Source of the DNA: Artemia franciscana
Taxonomy: Eukaryota; Arthropoda; Branchiopoda; Anostraca; Artemiidae
NCBI RefSeq assembly: GCF_032884065.1
Contig: NC_088866.1
Coordinates: 58,425,866-58,489,865, forward strand
Direction of reading: 5' to 3'
Length of the DNA stretch: 64,000 nucleotides
The notes under the pieces: model-generated
Told to the model about the DNA's origin: nothing
What the model saw: the letters and a program-made list of their open reading frames with translations, nothing else
The model's database searches: none
Position numbers and translations under genes: made by a program
In this document: one piece after another, positions 10,262 to 21,580 of the stretch
How positions within the stretch are numbered: position 1 is the stretch's first letter
Layout of the letters: each line of letters begins with the position of its first letter

Positions 10262-11955
10262 GTAGATAGAAAATTGTTCGAGTAATCCTGTTGTATAAAC
10301 AAGGTGATAAATCTCATGTAAGTAATTATCATCCAATTGCAATTTTATCAGCTTTATCTAAAGTGTTCAAGATAAATTTAAAAGAAAGGATTTCTAGCTA
10401 TTTGAATAAAATAAATTTCTCCACCAAATATCAATTCAGATTTAGGGCAAACCATTTGACAAAACATACAGTTGCAGCTCTTTTATTAGAGATAAATGAT
10501 GGTTTCCATGTGGTTACTGTTTTCTATGATGTAAAAAAAGCATTTGACACTTTAAATTATGAAATTCTTCTCAACAAAATGGTAAATTCCAGGATAAGAG
10601 GGAAAGGATTACAAATTATTAAATCATAGCTGTGCAGATGCAAAATCACAGTAGAGGTTGGTGGAAAAATGACTAATTTAAAAAGTCTTATTGATATTGG
10701 TGTCCCCCAAGCCTCAGTATTATGTCCACTTTTATTTTTGATTTATATTAATGATCTTCCATGATGTTTGCTAAAGAATATTAGCCATGCCATTCTATTT
10801 GCAGATAATACAGCTATAACAGTTAAATTTGACTAGAAGTGTTACCTCAGTTAAATGATGATTTGTTTCCAATAATCTAGTACTGAATTTTACAAAAACT
10901 AAATTTATGGTTTTTGGTTGTTCAAAATGTGCCACTTGAGAGATTTCTTGTCAAGAGTTTCAGGTTGATGATAAAAAAAAATTGCAGGGTCCAATCATAT
11001 TGTTATTTAGGAGTTTTTCTTGATACCCTTTTGTCATTTCACAATTATATTGAGTATTTAAGATCAAAACTTGTTCAAAATATTAGGTCGATAGATTGTG
11101 TGAAGAATATTTTTCTATTTACCATATTAAAAACAAAATACCACTCTCTAATTACTTCTTATTTGAATTACTGCTCAGTAGTACATCTTAATACCTTTTG
11201 GAAGTATATAAAACCTTACAGGTACTACAAAATAGGGCAATAAGAATACTCAATTTTTTTTTACATTGACCTTAAAAAACTTGAAAATGTTTTGGAAACT
11301 AAAATCTTATTCCTTTTCTTAAATTTGTTAGATTTAAAAGATATATGAGTATTAAATGCTTCCATATTGCATTTTCAAATCTAAAATTCTAAAATTATTT
11401 CTATGATAAATCTCTGTTAATTTTACTTCCTTGTTTGGATTGTCAGAGGTTTGGGATGTACCAAATTCCTTTTTTGGGAAATTCAAAATTCCTTTTTTTT
11501 CTGAAAGGTCAACATTTTTGATTAGGTACCAAATACCCTTCATTGCAAACAATTATAAGCTGAATGATAAAATTCTGTTCAATCCATCCCAAAAATTTCA
11601 GCTAAATTTAAAAAAGCAAATATTAAAGATCATTTGCTAAAAATTTTTGATTAGTCACCATTGATGATGGAAAATTAAATTATTTGATCTTATTCTTTGT
11701 GTGTTTTTTTTTTTGTGTCCCTGTGCTTGGGATGGCCTCCCATGCCCCTCCTGCCTGATATTTATTCATTTACTTATCCTTGTTACTTCTCTTTTGTTTG
11801 TTATTTTCTATTTTGTTTGTTTTTTGCTGTGTCAAATTGGGGAATTATTATTGTGATGAGATGCTGATGTTTTTCTATGTTTTTGTACTATCCCAGCCTT
11901 AAGATCCCTGCTCTCTGTTGGGATGTAATATTGCTTTTGTATTTTTTTAGTTGAA
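10262..11955 (+). pseudogene. degraded non-LTR (LINE) reverse transcriptase, 5'-truncated
   Basis: This is a fragment of a Jockey/CR1-type retrotransposon ORF2. The reverse-transcriptase domain begins around 10270 ('YKQGDKSHVSNYHPIAIL') and continues with 'TVFYDVKKAFDTLN', 'IGVPQASVL' with 'PLLFLIYINDL' following, and a polymerase motif changed to FADN (expected FADD, at about 10800). A C-terminal part with 'YCYLGVFLD' and 'YHSLITSYLNYCSVV' reaches about 11240. Frameshifts and stops lie near 10627 and 10760-10900. No endonuclease domain is seen. The 3' region to about 11955 is T-rich and non-coding, as in these elements. Confidence 0.82.
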
Positions 11956-12596
11956 TGAAGAAAGTAGAAATCATTCCCTCAACAGAACAAATTCTGGGCA
12001 CAGCTATTTTATATATCAGCTAAGAATCAATTTTTAATTAGTGAGAATTCAAGGCTAGGGGTTATCAGAAGATGTGTGTGGTAGAAGGGGTATTCAATGG
12101 TACTGCAAAGGGGGATTTTAGGCCTAGATTTATCAATTTAAGCATGCTACTGCATTTATCCATATGACCAACTGAAGATTACATGCATATCTGCACACAC
12201 AGGATAGGGGGTTGGTTATCCTGAAATTGGTCACATGACTTTTGCAAAGATTGGTCACATGACCTCTGCAAAGGAGTAATTGTAATATGTTTGTTAAATA
12301 GTCCTCTGTTTTTATCTGTGGGTATGTATAGGGGGATAGAACTGGGGTTAAGTATGTTCAGGTAAGGTCAGAATAACAGTAAATTCACTATTTACCCCCC
12401 CCCCTCCAAAAAAAATATTGGAATGCTAATGCTAAATTTAAAGAAGTTTTCTTTGAAATAAAATAAACATCATATGAGTTGTAAAATACAAGATTATTAA
12501 ATTTAAAAATAAAGTCTTATTATTCCTTATGCATCCAGGATTTTAACCAATGTCACATTGTAAAAGAATTTATTTTGATAAATGTTTATATTTTAG
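11956..12596. other. probable intron 5' of the first visible mL44 exon
   Basis: Nothing coding is recognised. A near-perfect tandem duplication 'ttggtcacatgac' occurs at 12220-12270, and there is a C-run at 12394-12403. The 3' end ('tttattttgataaatgttta' then 'tattttag') is a plausible pyrimidine-rich splice acceptor. Confidence 0.45.
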
Positions 12597-12735
12597 GAAA
12601 TAATCTTGCCATCTCTAGGAGGTGCTATAAACCAATGTATGTTGCACCTTATTTAAGGGAACTCAAAAGAAGGAAGGATGTTCAGTTAAAGAAATTGGGA
12701 GATTTTAGTACACCACGTTCAAAGTATATTGAATG
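12597..12735 (+). CDS. mRpL44: mL44 (MRPL44), N-terminal linker exon
   Basis: mL44 is a protein of the mitochondrial ribosome large subunit, built from an inactive RNase III-like domain and a dsRNA-binding domain. This exon gives residues ending in 'VAPYLRELKRRKDVQLKKLG' then 'DFSTPRSKYIEW', the basic linker that precedes the RNase III fold in animal mL44. The donor is at 12736 (GTAAGG). The last codon is split TG|G and completes as Trp with the next exon, whose sequence follows as 'NLQAEIYAFGKRL', as in the family. The acceptor is taken at 'tattttag' (12596), and a second AG at 12618 is possible. The upstream mitochondrial-presequence exon is not securely found. The 3' boundary is sure, the 5' one less so. 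Confidence 0.8.
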
Positions 12736-13054
12736 GTAAGGATGAGTAATTAAATTTGTGGTTCTTGGTTCTAGGTGAAAGTCCAGGACCAATCTCCCTT
12801 AAAAAACAGCTTTTTTGGGCAATTCAAATGCTCTTACTCTGTCTATTCCAGTTATTCTTCTTCTTTAAGGAATTGGTTTGTAGTTTTGAGAAACATGCTC
12901 ATACAAGAGCAAATTTGTAGGATATACAGACTGTAGAGGTGTCAAAACTGAGAAGGTGATTTCTTTAGGATGCATTCTTTCTTCACCCTGTTATTTGAGG
13001 ATAAACATATTTTTTTTTAATATTGACCAATGGTTTGCATTGTGCAGTTACCAA

Positions 13055-13305
13055 TCTCCTGATTCAATACCTTCAGCTGGGAATGCAATGTGTGGCTGGG
13101 GGCAAATCATCCTACACTTCCCATGCTTTTTCCCTAGATTTTCCCAGGTACCCATTTAGAGCCGGGTTGACTCTGACTGAGCTTACAGGGTTATGCCATT
13201 GACCCCCATTCCAAACCAAAGAACCAGAAACACCAGGACTCAAACCCCTGACCACACGATTTCAAGTCTTTAACACTAACCACTCAGTTAGTGCTATAAC
13301 AAATA
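13055..13305 (-). mobile_element. tRNA-derived SINE, copy 1 (antisense, intron)
   Basis: Read on the minus strand from about 13305, the head is tRNA-like: an A-box region 'actgagtggttagtg', an anticodon-arm-like 'gacttgaaatc' (as in tRNA-Ser UGA), and a B-box 'ggtttgagtcc' followed by 'tggtgt'. The body carries 'agtcagagtcaacccgg' and 'gatttgcccccagccacac', which are shared with the + strand copy at 17120-17350. It lies in the first visible mL44 intron, opposite to the gene. The tail end is not clear. Confidence 0.72.
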
Positions 13306-13884
13306 CTCAGTTATATACAAGGCAACAAATAAACTATAGAAGGAGACAAATTTCTTCCCTGAGAAAGGTCAAAGATGCTCCCCCCCCCCCTGTATGAACT
13401 TCAAAATAACATGGGGTTAAATTCCTGGACTTAGAATTTGATTTTAGTTTGTTTAAATTTTTGAACCTTCAAGAATGGAATTGTAAAATTTTCATTCCAG
13501 ATTTCCACATTCAGCAGATGGAATTGTGCTTAAGACTCATATAAAACTTTATGATGAAAGAGACTGCATTAACTAAGAAAAGACATTCATCTTTATTTAG
13601 TTTAAGAAGAGGAAAATTCAAGTTAATGAAGACTGAAAACAAGCAAAGAGCCTCTAGTATCAGAAGAGAATTCATAATAAGAAGGAAAAAAATGGAGTAC
13701 AAATTTAAAATTATTTTTAATAATGTGACTCAGTGTTTGTGCTGTAATTTGCGTGTGAAATTCTTGCAGTTCAAAAGCTCCACAATTCTTTCTGTGGCCT
13801 CAATTCACAGAATTTAAGGAGGAAGTGGAGGACAAAAATGTAGTTTTTCAAAAATTCTGTGGGGGGGGGGCTGTTTTTTTTCAA

Positions 13885-13957
13885 TTTTTCTAATGCTAGA
13901 ACAAAAAAGTTAATTTTAATCACTTAAAATTGACTTTTCTGTACTAGCATTAGAAAA
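13885..13957. repeat. palindromic foldback hairpin (about 73 bp)
   Basis: The left arm 'tttttctaatgctaga' and right arm 'actagcattagaaaaa' are inverted copies. The inner parts ('acaaaaaagttaatttt' and 'aaaattgacttttctgt') continue the pairing with few mismatches around a short centre. It is flanked by a G-run on each side (13860s and 13978-13985). It may be a very small MITE or the remains of one. Confidence 0.7.
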
Positions 13958-14243
13958 AAACTTTTTAGTAATCTAAAAGGGGGGGATACCCCCATGGGGG
14001 CATTTTAGGACTTTCTGAGGACCATAAAGTCCTCCTTTCTGTGTATCTTCCTCCTCTTCATATAAAATTGAAAGGCAGTGTTGTCTTCATTGTTACTTGA
14101 ATACAATCCTGGGTTTTTTGCAGGACCTTGCATGGAAAATGTCGGTTTTATCTGATTTGGGTGAAGCTGTATTGCAGCCACTTCACACAAAACATCTGAT
14201 CTCGCTGTTTAACATAACAGCTGATCTTGCTGTTTTTTTCCAG

Positions 14244-14501
14244 GAACCTTCAGGCAGAAATTTATGCTTTTGGAAAGAGGTTGGGTGAAGAGTTTGATCA
14301 GGAATTATTGAAGAGAGCCTTTACACACAAGTCTTACATACAGCAGGAGCTGGAGCAACGGAAATCCCTTGGTATAGAGGACTCAGCATTGGCTCTTGAA
14401 GATAACGAAGAGTTTATCAAAAAAGGGGATAGAATTGTATCTGACACAGTTGCCAAATACATCAAAAACGCGCTTCCCAGAGCTTCAACAGTCTTTCATA
14501 A
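14244..14501 (+). CDS. mRpL44: mL44 (MRPL44), RNase III-like domain exon
   Basis: The acceptor is 'tttttttccag' at 14243 and the donor is GTATGA at 14502, phase 2. The exon encodes 'NLQAEIYAFGKRLGEEF', 'ELLKRAFTHKSYI' and a stretch ending 'AKYIKNALPRASTVFH', matching the helical RNase III-like core of mL44. The segment 'DNEEFIKKGDRIV' lies where active RNase III enzymes have the ERLEFLGDS signature. Most of that signature is lost, as is usual in mL44, where the fold serves RNA binding within the ribosome. The final AA joins the A of the next exon to make Lys. No frameshift is present. Confidence 0.93.
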
Positions 14502-17118
14502 GTATGAATTTTTTTATATCTTAAAAGAATTTGTTGTGGTAAGAGACTCACCACATAAGAGAGCATGCTGCACCCTAAAATAATTTGCCGAGTCTCATTC
14601 TTTCCATCTTGTCAGCTGACCATCTCAAAGAAAAATGACCTATTATTGCATTTTCCCAGGGGATTAGCTGTCATTGAAAAAGCTGTAGATAATTTGCGGT
14701 TTGACTGTGAAACTGGACTGAAAAGACAGTGAATTTTACTTCTCTTTTGTTGGCAAGTTTGTCAAAGTTGGTGTCACCACAGGAGAATCCATAAGCAGCC
14801 AATAAGCCATAAGCATGCACTCTTTTGCCACTATTTTGATTTTTCAGAACTCCTTTGATCCAATCTCAGAGGAAAGGAGGATTTTATATTCATGAAGCTA
14901 TATGCTCGAATTGGGGTGAGGACAGAACTAGAACATTTTTTAAGGGTAAGGGTTTAAATAAAATAGAAGATGCATTTTTGCCCAATACCTAGTGGCTATT
15001 GACGTTCAGCTTTCAAAGTCAGAGTTAGTTGTAAATTTATTGCCAAAAGACTTGGTTTTAAAATTTGAATTTTTAAGTCAGAATCTCTATAGGATTTCTT
15101 AGATTTTGAATAAGCTAAAAAAAAGAAATAAAAGTTCGAAAAATGATCAGAAACTTCTCATATTCTAGGCCCTGAATACTCCCTGTAAAATTTACAAAAA
15201 AACAACAGGTTTTAAAATTTTAATTTTTACCTATATTAAATTTATAAACTGCAATAAATAGTTCATTGGCTACAGTTCAAACTACGAAAATACATGAGTA
15301 AAAAATACTGTCGCGAGTAAAAAAGCAAACAAAGAGGCTTCAGAATTTTATTTTTTACATATCTTAATTTTATAAAATATAATAAATAGTTGATTGGCCA
15401 CTGTTCAAACTACAAAAAAACACAAACATAAAATACAATCGCTCTTTGAAAATTGTAAAAGATGTTGCATCCAATGTGTGGCATATTGTCTTATTGTTAG
15501 ATAGTAGAGGATTCCGTAAAAATAAGCTTATAAGCTCCAGTTACTTAAAAACTTATATCTCCCACACCAATGTATATATGAAGATAGTAGTTCCTGAAGC
15601 CGCGCCTAAAACCGATGTTGTACCACCAAAGATATTTCAGCGCGCTGCCAACATAAAAGGCATCGGCGTGCCGGTTCGGCGCCAATACATTCAGAGGTGG
15701 TGTGCCGCCGAATATTTCAGTGGCGAATTATTTTCTGAAATTACTGAGAGGAAAATGTAAGCCAAAAATCTATTATTCAATGACACTTTTAGGTTCCCTT
15801 CAAAATGTTTTTTAATTTACTGCTTTACTTTGGACTTCAGCTTGTGTTTCACTTGTTTTTCTCATCTTCACTGCAATATAATTATTTCTAATCAAAATGA
15901 GTTTCAGCTACCCCTGATATTCCTCAAAAATCTTCTTTTTTATAAATGTTCTCTTCTATTGGTTAAACAAATAGATGTAAAATCTTCACCAAACTTCTGA
16001 GATCACAAGCATTGAACCCACCGGCCCATACTATAGCTAACATCGGGAATTTTCTGTTGGGGGGGGGGGTCCGGATGGAAAACGTCTAGACCCATAAACA
16101 AGTCACTGGTAGCATAAACAGTGAGATTTTGGGACATACCAACTCCTTATTGTCTAGAATAATTACCGATTATTTAAAGTCTAATGTTGTTTTCCACTTT
16201 CATACAATTTTTTTTTATCTCCGTTCATTTTCACTATCATATTCATTTTAATGCACTCTAAGCTTTTACGCCAAAGTTAAATTTGTGCATCAATAATTGA
16301 AAAAAACCCTGAAAATAACTGTTTTCTTAAGATTTTTTAAAAGAATGCCTTAAATGCTAACATCATCACTTTTGTCCTTTTCTGCATCCTGTCTTCACTG
16401 ACATCATCTAATTAAACAGCCTTTTGAGAAATTCACATTTTGTTTGGGATAGCTGATCAACCGACAGATGATCAACTTGAGATTATAGGCTTTTCTTCAG
16501 ACTGGGGCTGTTACGTTTATATTTTTAGAAAAGTACCCACTTCAAATTATTATTCCTGGCAAATTCCCATATCACATAGTGCTGGAACCCACTGGGCCAG
16601 GGCAAAAAAAAAGTAACAAAATAGAATCGTATTAAAATAAACAGATTTATTTCAAAGCCGCCTAGTATTATAATGTAAATATAATCTTTTACTTCACTAT
16701 AAAAATACTTTATAATAATTGGAGAGTAAAAATCTATTTGGCAGCCTAATCATGCGCATAGTTTAAGCATATTCCTCCAGCTGAAGGGATACTAAAAATC
16801 AAATCCTCTCTCCATATTAATAGGAAGAACCGCTCATCAGGATTCTGCCATAAAAACTGCAGATTCGAGAGTTTCCGTAACCCCTCCCCCAAAGAAAGGG
16901 AATCCAATGACTTAACAAAGTTTTCTTAAATTGCGTTCAATGATGTATTAGCGGATAACCGTCCCTCCTTTTTGTGCTGACTGTGTAACTTAAGGATTAG
17001 TCGCAAAGGTAGCAACGTAACCTCTAAAACTAGGACGATAACCTCTAAAACTAGGACGATATGCATATAGCATTTCCAAGTCCCAAGCCAATTAGCTATC
17101 TCCTAATTTTCTGCCAAA
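14502..17118. other. mL44 intron, unassigned part
   Basis: Intronic sequence 5' of the second SINE copy. A GC-rich patch at about 15597-15725 stands out against AT-rich surroundings and contains two similar 'gaatatttcag'-like blocks. It has no coding or RNA signature that I recognise. A small tandem duplication of about 20 bp ('aacctctaaaactaggacga') is at 17020-17062. Confidence 0.5.
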
Positions 17119-17119
17119 G

Positions 17120-17350
17120 TTGGGTCAAAGTTAGCACGCTAGACTTAAAATCCCTTGTGCGTGAGGACAAGAGTTCGAATCCTGGTGTCGTAGGTTATTT
17201 ACTTTGAAACGGTGGTCAGTTGTATGAATCTGTATGCTTAGTCCGAGTCAAACCAGGAAGCTTGTGTGAAAGCAAAGGATGGGTGGCCCCCAACCTCCAT
17301 TGCACTTCCTGGCTGTAGGGCCAAGAAACGGATATCAGCATCATCAGTAG
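17120..17350 (+). mobile_element. tRNA-derived SINE, copy 2 (sense, intron)
   Basis: The head has a tRNA-like A-region 'gttagcacgctagacttaaa' and a clean B-box 'gagttcgaatcctgg'. The body has 'agtccgagtcaaaccagg' and 'ggtggcccccaacctccatt', aligned with the minus-strand copy at 13055-13305 in the same order and spacing. The cloverleaf itself cannot be folded well (T-stem mismatched), so it is a SINE and not a functional tRNA. The right end is near 'cagcatcatcag'. Confidence 0.7.
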
Positions 17351-18451
17351 GAATTGTCAAGTCCAATACCGCACTCTTTAGGCCTACCTTCACCTTTAAT
17401 TTTCGCTGCGATGCCATTAAAGGAAAAACGACGGCAAAATAGGTATAGGCTAGTCAAAGAAGTTTTATACAGGTTGCAAAACCAGGAAATCTTAACATGA
17501 TGTAAGTTATATGTTGCATATATAACATATAACATAACATCATATGTAACATCATAACATATATCATAATAACATAATATCATACATCAGATTCCATTGA
17601 TATTTCCCTTGAGGTTTCTTGCATCCATGCAAACGATTTTGTTTTAGTTTAAGTTTTGGAACTTAAATTTAGTTCAATTTTATATTCCCTATTTTTTCGG
17701 ATTAATTAAATTTTCAGGCGGTTTAAGGTTTCAATGTCGATCCTTTGGATTCAAAGAATGTTTGAGAAAAGTTAAGATTGATGTCTCGTTCTTATTTTGT
17801 CCGAGGTTTGGTCTTGGTAACGAGCATGAAAAGGAAATGTGGACCCCAAGAACTCTTTCTTAGAAGAAATTCCGAAAAGAACTGATACCAATTTAGTTTT
17901 TGAAAGTTTTAAAAAACAAGCAAAACAATTCTAAAAATGGAATAAATGTCGATCAATTGACGGGGTGCCACCGATCAGTTTTCGCCGGCGCGCCGCTGAC
18001 AATTTTTCGGCTTGTCGACGCCGAATTTCACATCAGTGCGGCTTCGGGGACTAGAAGATAGTGACTTTTAATGTGATTCAGAGTTAAGAGGAGTTTTTTT
18101 TAAATATTTGGTCATCGTGAAAATTAGATTGACATTTTATACATGCAAAGCCAGAAGTTGAAGCAACTTTCACAGATATGGGGTATTCAATTTTTGGTTT
18201 TGCTTTTATTCAAAGTAATTCTTTGTTGAATGATCTAAAGTAGTAGATCTATATTTGTATCTCGTTTTATTTGTATTTATTTGCTTATTTTGCCCCCCTT
18301 CCACTTTTATTTAATGTCCCTTTTAATTTTTTTCTGACTTGTATTTGTTTAAGTTTAGTTTCGTATTTGTTTTAGTTTAGTTTGACCAGTTTTTATCTTT
18401 TTAACTTTTTAATTGTTTTTTTTTACAGTTTCATTATTGACTAATAAAGGA

Positions 18452-18793
18452 TTATTCATTATTTTTTTGTCGTTGTTTTTTTTTTTCATTTTTGTCTGTT
18501 TTAGTGCAACCATATGATTTGTTGGCTTCGAAGTCTGAATTCGGCCCTTTGTGGGACTGTGATAGAGATTTTTTTTGGAAAAAATACCACAAATAACTCA
18601 TTGTACCCCCAAGCCACCTGAGGCCGACACACGCTTCTCCTCCATTCAAATCTATTCCAAACCTCTTTGCCCCCTCTTTTAAAGTCTTAATTGACATTAA
18701 ATCTTTTTTTATGACCTCGTCCCAGCCGATTGAGGAATGACCTGCTTTTATTTTGGATCTGGATAGATGATCAAAAAACAAAATATTTGGCAA
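18452..18793 (-). pseudogene. possible LINE ORF2 C-terminal remnant
   Basis: An uninterrupted minus-strand frame of 113 codons contains 'AGHSSIGWDEVIKKDLMSIK' followed by a basic stretch and 'CVGLRWLGG'. This resembles the 'GRP..RW.D.I.KDL' region near the C-terminus of many LINE ORF2 proteins. No reverse-transcriptase motifs are nearby. The call rests on this weak resemblance alone. Confidence 0.3.
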
Positions 18794-19470
18794 AATACCT
18801 CATCAAAATACTCTCAAAATACTTATAATAGTACCCTTGATGTCTTAATATTCTTTTGGTGTTTCTGCAAGGTCTAGAAAAGCCTTTCTTGTTTAAGCCA
18901 ATAATCATTAATAACAACCAAAACCTAGCACCTCTAGTTTTAACCCTAGTGTAAAATTTAAACCTTGTTCTTTGATGCTTTTTCAGTGGTCATCTATGTG
19001 GGACACTTGTGTGTTTGTGAAGTGTTTGTGCAGCTATTCTGCATATTAACTTTTTTTTTAAATATAGACATTACTTAAATGTGCCATGTTTTTTGGCTCT
19101 TAAAATGAGTAAAACTTGTTAATATTTCAGAAGTGGTTATGTTCCTTTTTCTATCTTGCAAAAATAGTTCGTTTTAAAGCCTCTGAACACCAATATTCTT
19201 TTGATGTGCCTTCAAGGTGTAGGAAACCTACATTTCTATCAAATAGTTATTAATCGTAAAAAAAAAAGTCAAAACCCAGTAGTTATTCCTAAGTTTTTTT
19301 TTGTTTTTTTTTTGTTCTCGTGTAAAATTTAAAGCTTTCTGGTGAACTTTTTTGAATCATATTAGTATCTGTGTGCATATAATCTCTGTGGAGCGCTTGT
19401 ATATTACTGAATTATCTGTGCAGTCATCCTGTGTATCGTATGTATTATTTTAATGTATTTTTTCTCGCAG

Positions 19471-19555
19471 ATCCCTGGAAACCTATCTCTGTTCAACGGC
19501 TACCCTTGCAACAAGTTCAAATTTAATTGGTAGCAAGGATATTATTCTTTCTAAT
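19471..19555 (+). CDS. mRpL44: mL44 (MRPL44), small internal exon
   Basis: The exon is 85 bp with acceptor 'tttttctcgcag' (ending 19470) and consensus donor GTAAGT at 19556. It enters with one base completing Lys from the previous exon and gives 'SLETYLCSTATLATSSNLIG' then 'SKDIILSN', ending in phase 0. This corresponds to the end of the RNase III-like domain. The phases match exactly both upstream (14501) and downstream (48638, 29.1 kb away), which is strong support for such a small exon. Confidence 0.88.
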
Positions 19556-19663
19556 GTAAGTAACTTTGGCTTTTTTTTTTATGTAGATGATATAGTATGC
19601 TGTGAATTGATTTCATTAATTGAAAAGGGAAAGAAAAAACGAAAAATTTAGTGTTTTTTTTAA

Positions 19664-19920
19664 TTTGTGATTCCGTTCCCAAGAGACTAATCCATTTTGG
19701 AAACCTCTTTCCAACCTCAAAAAAGCAAATACAGAGAATCGTTACTTTTACTAAACTTTACTCGTCAGAAAAACTGAAAGGATGTTGTTATTTAAGTTTG
19801 TGATTCCGTCTTCAAGAGACTAATCCAGTGTGGAAACCTCTTTCCAACCTCAGAAAAGCAAATACAGAGAATCGTTACTTTCACCAAACTTTATTCGTTA
19901 GAAAAACTGAAAGGATATTG
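19664..19920 (+). repeat. two-copy tandem repeat, period 133 bp
   Basis: Two near-identical direct copies, from 'ttgtgattccg' to 'aaaaactgaaagga', have their 'ttccg' markers at 19671 and 19804. They begin about 110 bp after the mL44 splice donor at 19556. Identity is roughly 90% by eye. No coding frame is conserved. Confidence 0.85.
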
Positions 19921-20044
19921 TAACCATTCAATATATATAGGCTAGTAGTAGTGGGCAACTCTGAACTTAGTACCAAGGATAACAAATCGCAAATGTTTTT
20001 AGGTTTTATTTGTACACAAAATATAAATGTTTTAGATAAAAACC

Positions 20045-20270
20045 ATAGCCGAACTATTTTACGTAAAACCATAAAACATAAACCAAACTATACCAAACAA
20101 TAAACCAAACTATTTTACATAAAACCATAAAACATAAACCAAACTATACCAAACTGTTTTACATGAAGCATAAACTAAACTATACCAATCCATAAACCAA
20201 ACTATTTTACATAAAACATAAAACAATCTATACCAAACCATAAACCAAGCTATTTTAAATAAAACATTGT
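20045..20270 (+). repeat. AT-rich tandem repeat ('accataaaccaaactatttt' type)
   Basis: Irregular tandem copies of a unit of about 60 bp combine 'ataaaccaaactattttaca', 'taaaaccataaaacataaac' and 'caaactataccaaac'. Three to four units are present with internal losses. The simple translated repeats in this region are artefacts of the satellite. Confidence 0.8.
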
Positions 20271-20544
20271 ATTTAAAAAAAATACTTTTAGGCTCTATCT
20301 TAGGTCTGTTCATATCTGAAAAGCGTGAGTTCTTAAGGCCTTTTTGTTGTTTCAAAACTACGATTTTTTTTGGCAGTACCTCAACTGCACTAATATTCTT
20401 GATCAATTCGTGTGTTACGCTAAACCATGAAAAAAATCAACCAAAACTAATGAAGTATTTAATTAATTTATTTTTGTAATTAACTAAAATTGGTAAAAAA
20501 AAATTTGCCCTTGAAATTCAAACATTAAGAATTTGTTGATACCG

Positions 20545-20617
20545 AAAGACAACTACACCCTCACAGGAAAGGTACATCCTTTTCGACTGTTTAATACTAA
20601 GCATCGGATCTGTTTCT

Positions 20618-20663
<46 letters not shown>

Positions 20664-21580
20664 ATAAGAATAAGAAGAAGAACAGAAAGGAAAAAACAGG
20701 TCACCTGCTTTTGATACCTCAAAATTATTGTTCTTCACACAATTAATTGTTATCAAATGTCATAAAATTGAATATAATTTTTGTAAGGTCGCAAATTTGG
20801 CTAGTACTTGGTCAGGTTCATTTGCCCAGCGGGACCACAGAGTCCCACTTTGAAAAGATTTTTTCTTGGTCATTTTTAAAGGTTCTAATGAGCATATTCA
20901 AGATCAGCGTGTCTTTTTGGTCAGGAATCATAGATTTTTCGTCAATTTTTTTCGAAAAACGAGGGCTTGGTCGTGAAAGGGTTAATTTACAGCTTTTCAA
21001 AAATGATATTCAATTTCATGACATTAGATAACAATTATATGTCTAATGTCACAGGAAAGCTCTACCCTTTTCGGCTCTTTGATACTATGTATCGTCACAG
21101 TTTCAGAACAGAATTTCACCACTGAAGTTTTGGATGATTTTGACTTGATGGGCGCTCCAACTGTCCTCCGTGAGATGCTGTACTATTTGCCCTGGGCAAA
21201 TCATAAATTTTATTGAATATTGAGAGGAAAGTTGCAGTAAATCGAAATACTCCCTGTCTATTCAAGTTGTCAAAAAGGTGTACCTGAGTGTGCCTATATT
21301 TAGCGTGCCTATTTCAAGAGCATTTATGGAAGAATATATATATATAAGTTTAAAGATTCAGAGAATGCGAGGGGCATATTGAACTTAATCAAAATACAAC
21401 TATGCACACTCCGTTTATTAAAAGGGAGTATGTTCAATATCTGACAATTGACTGGCTAATGACATTTATATGAAACTTTCTGGGGACAATTCTGTTTGTG
21501 TCTGACCTCTTTCTGTTTTTCAAAAAAAAAAGAAAAAAGAACAAAAAGAAGAAACAGGTCACCTGTTTTTGACTTTTGTA
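20545..21580 (+). repeat. diverged direct duplication with poly-T tract
   Basis: Two separated copies share 'tcacaggaaag', 'ccttttcg.ct.tttgatact' and 'atcg....tgtttc' (20555-20615 and 21047-21105), and later 'aaacaggtcacctg.ttttga' (20694-20717 and 21551-21574). The first copy contains an unbroken T tract of about 41 bases (20619-20659) followed by an A/G-rich stretch, like the tail of an antisense retroposed sequence. No coding function is seen. Confidence 0.65.

Noticed and set aside
17120..17200. Functional tRNA-Leu/Ser gene
   Set aside because: The B-box is good, but the acceptor and T-stem do not pair and the same body follows another degenerate head at 13.1-13.3 kb, so a SINE fits better.
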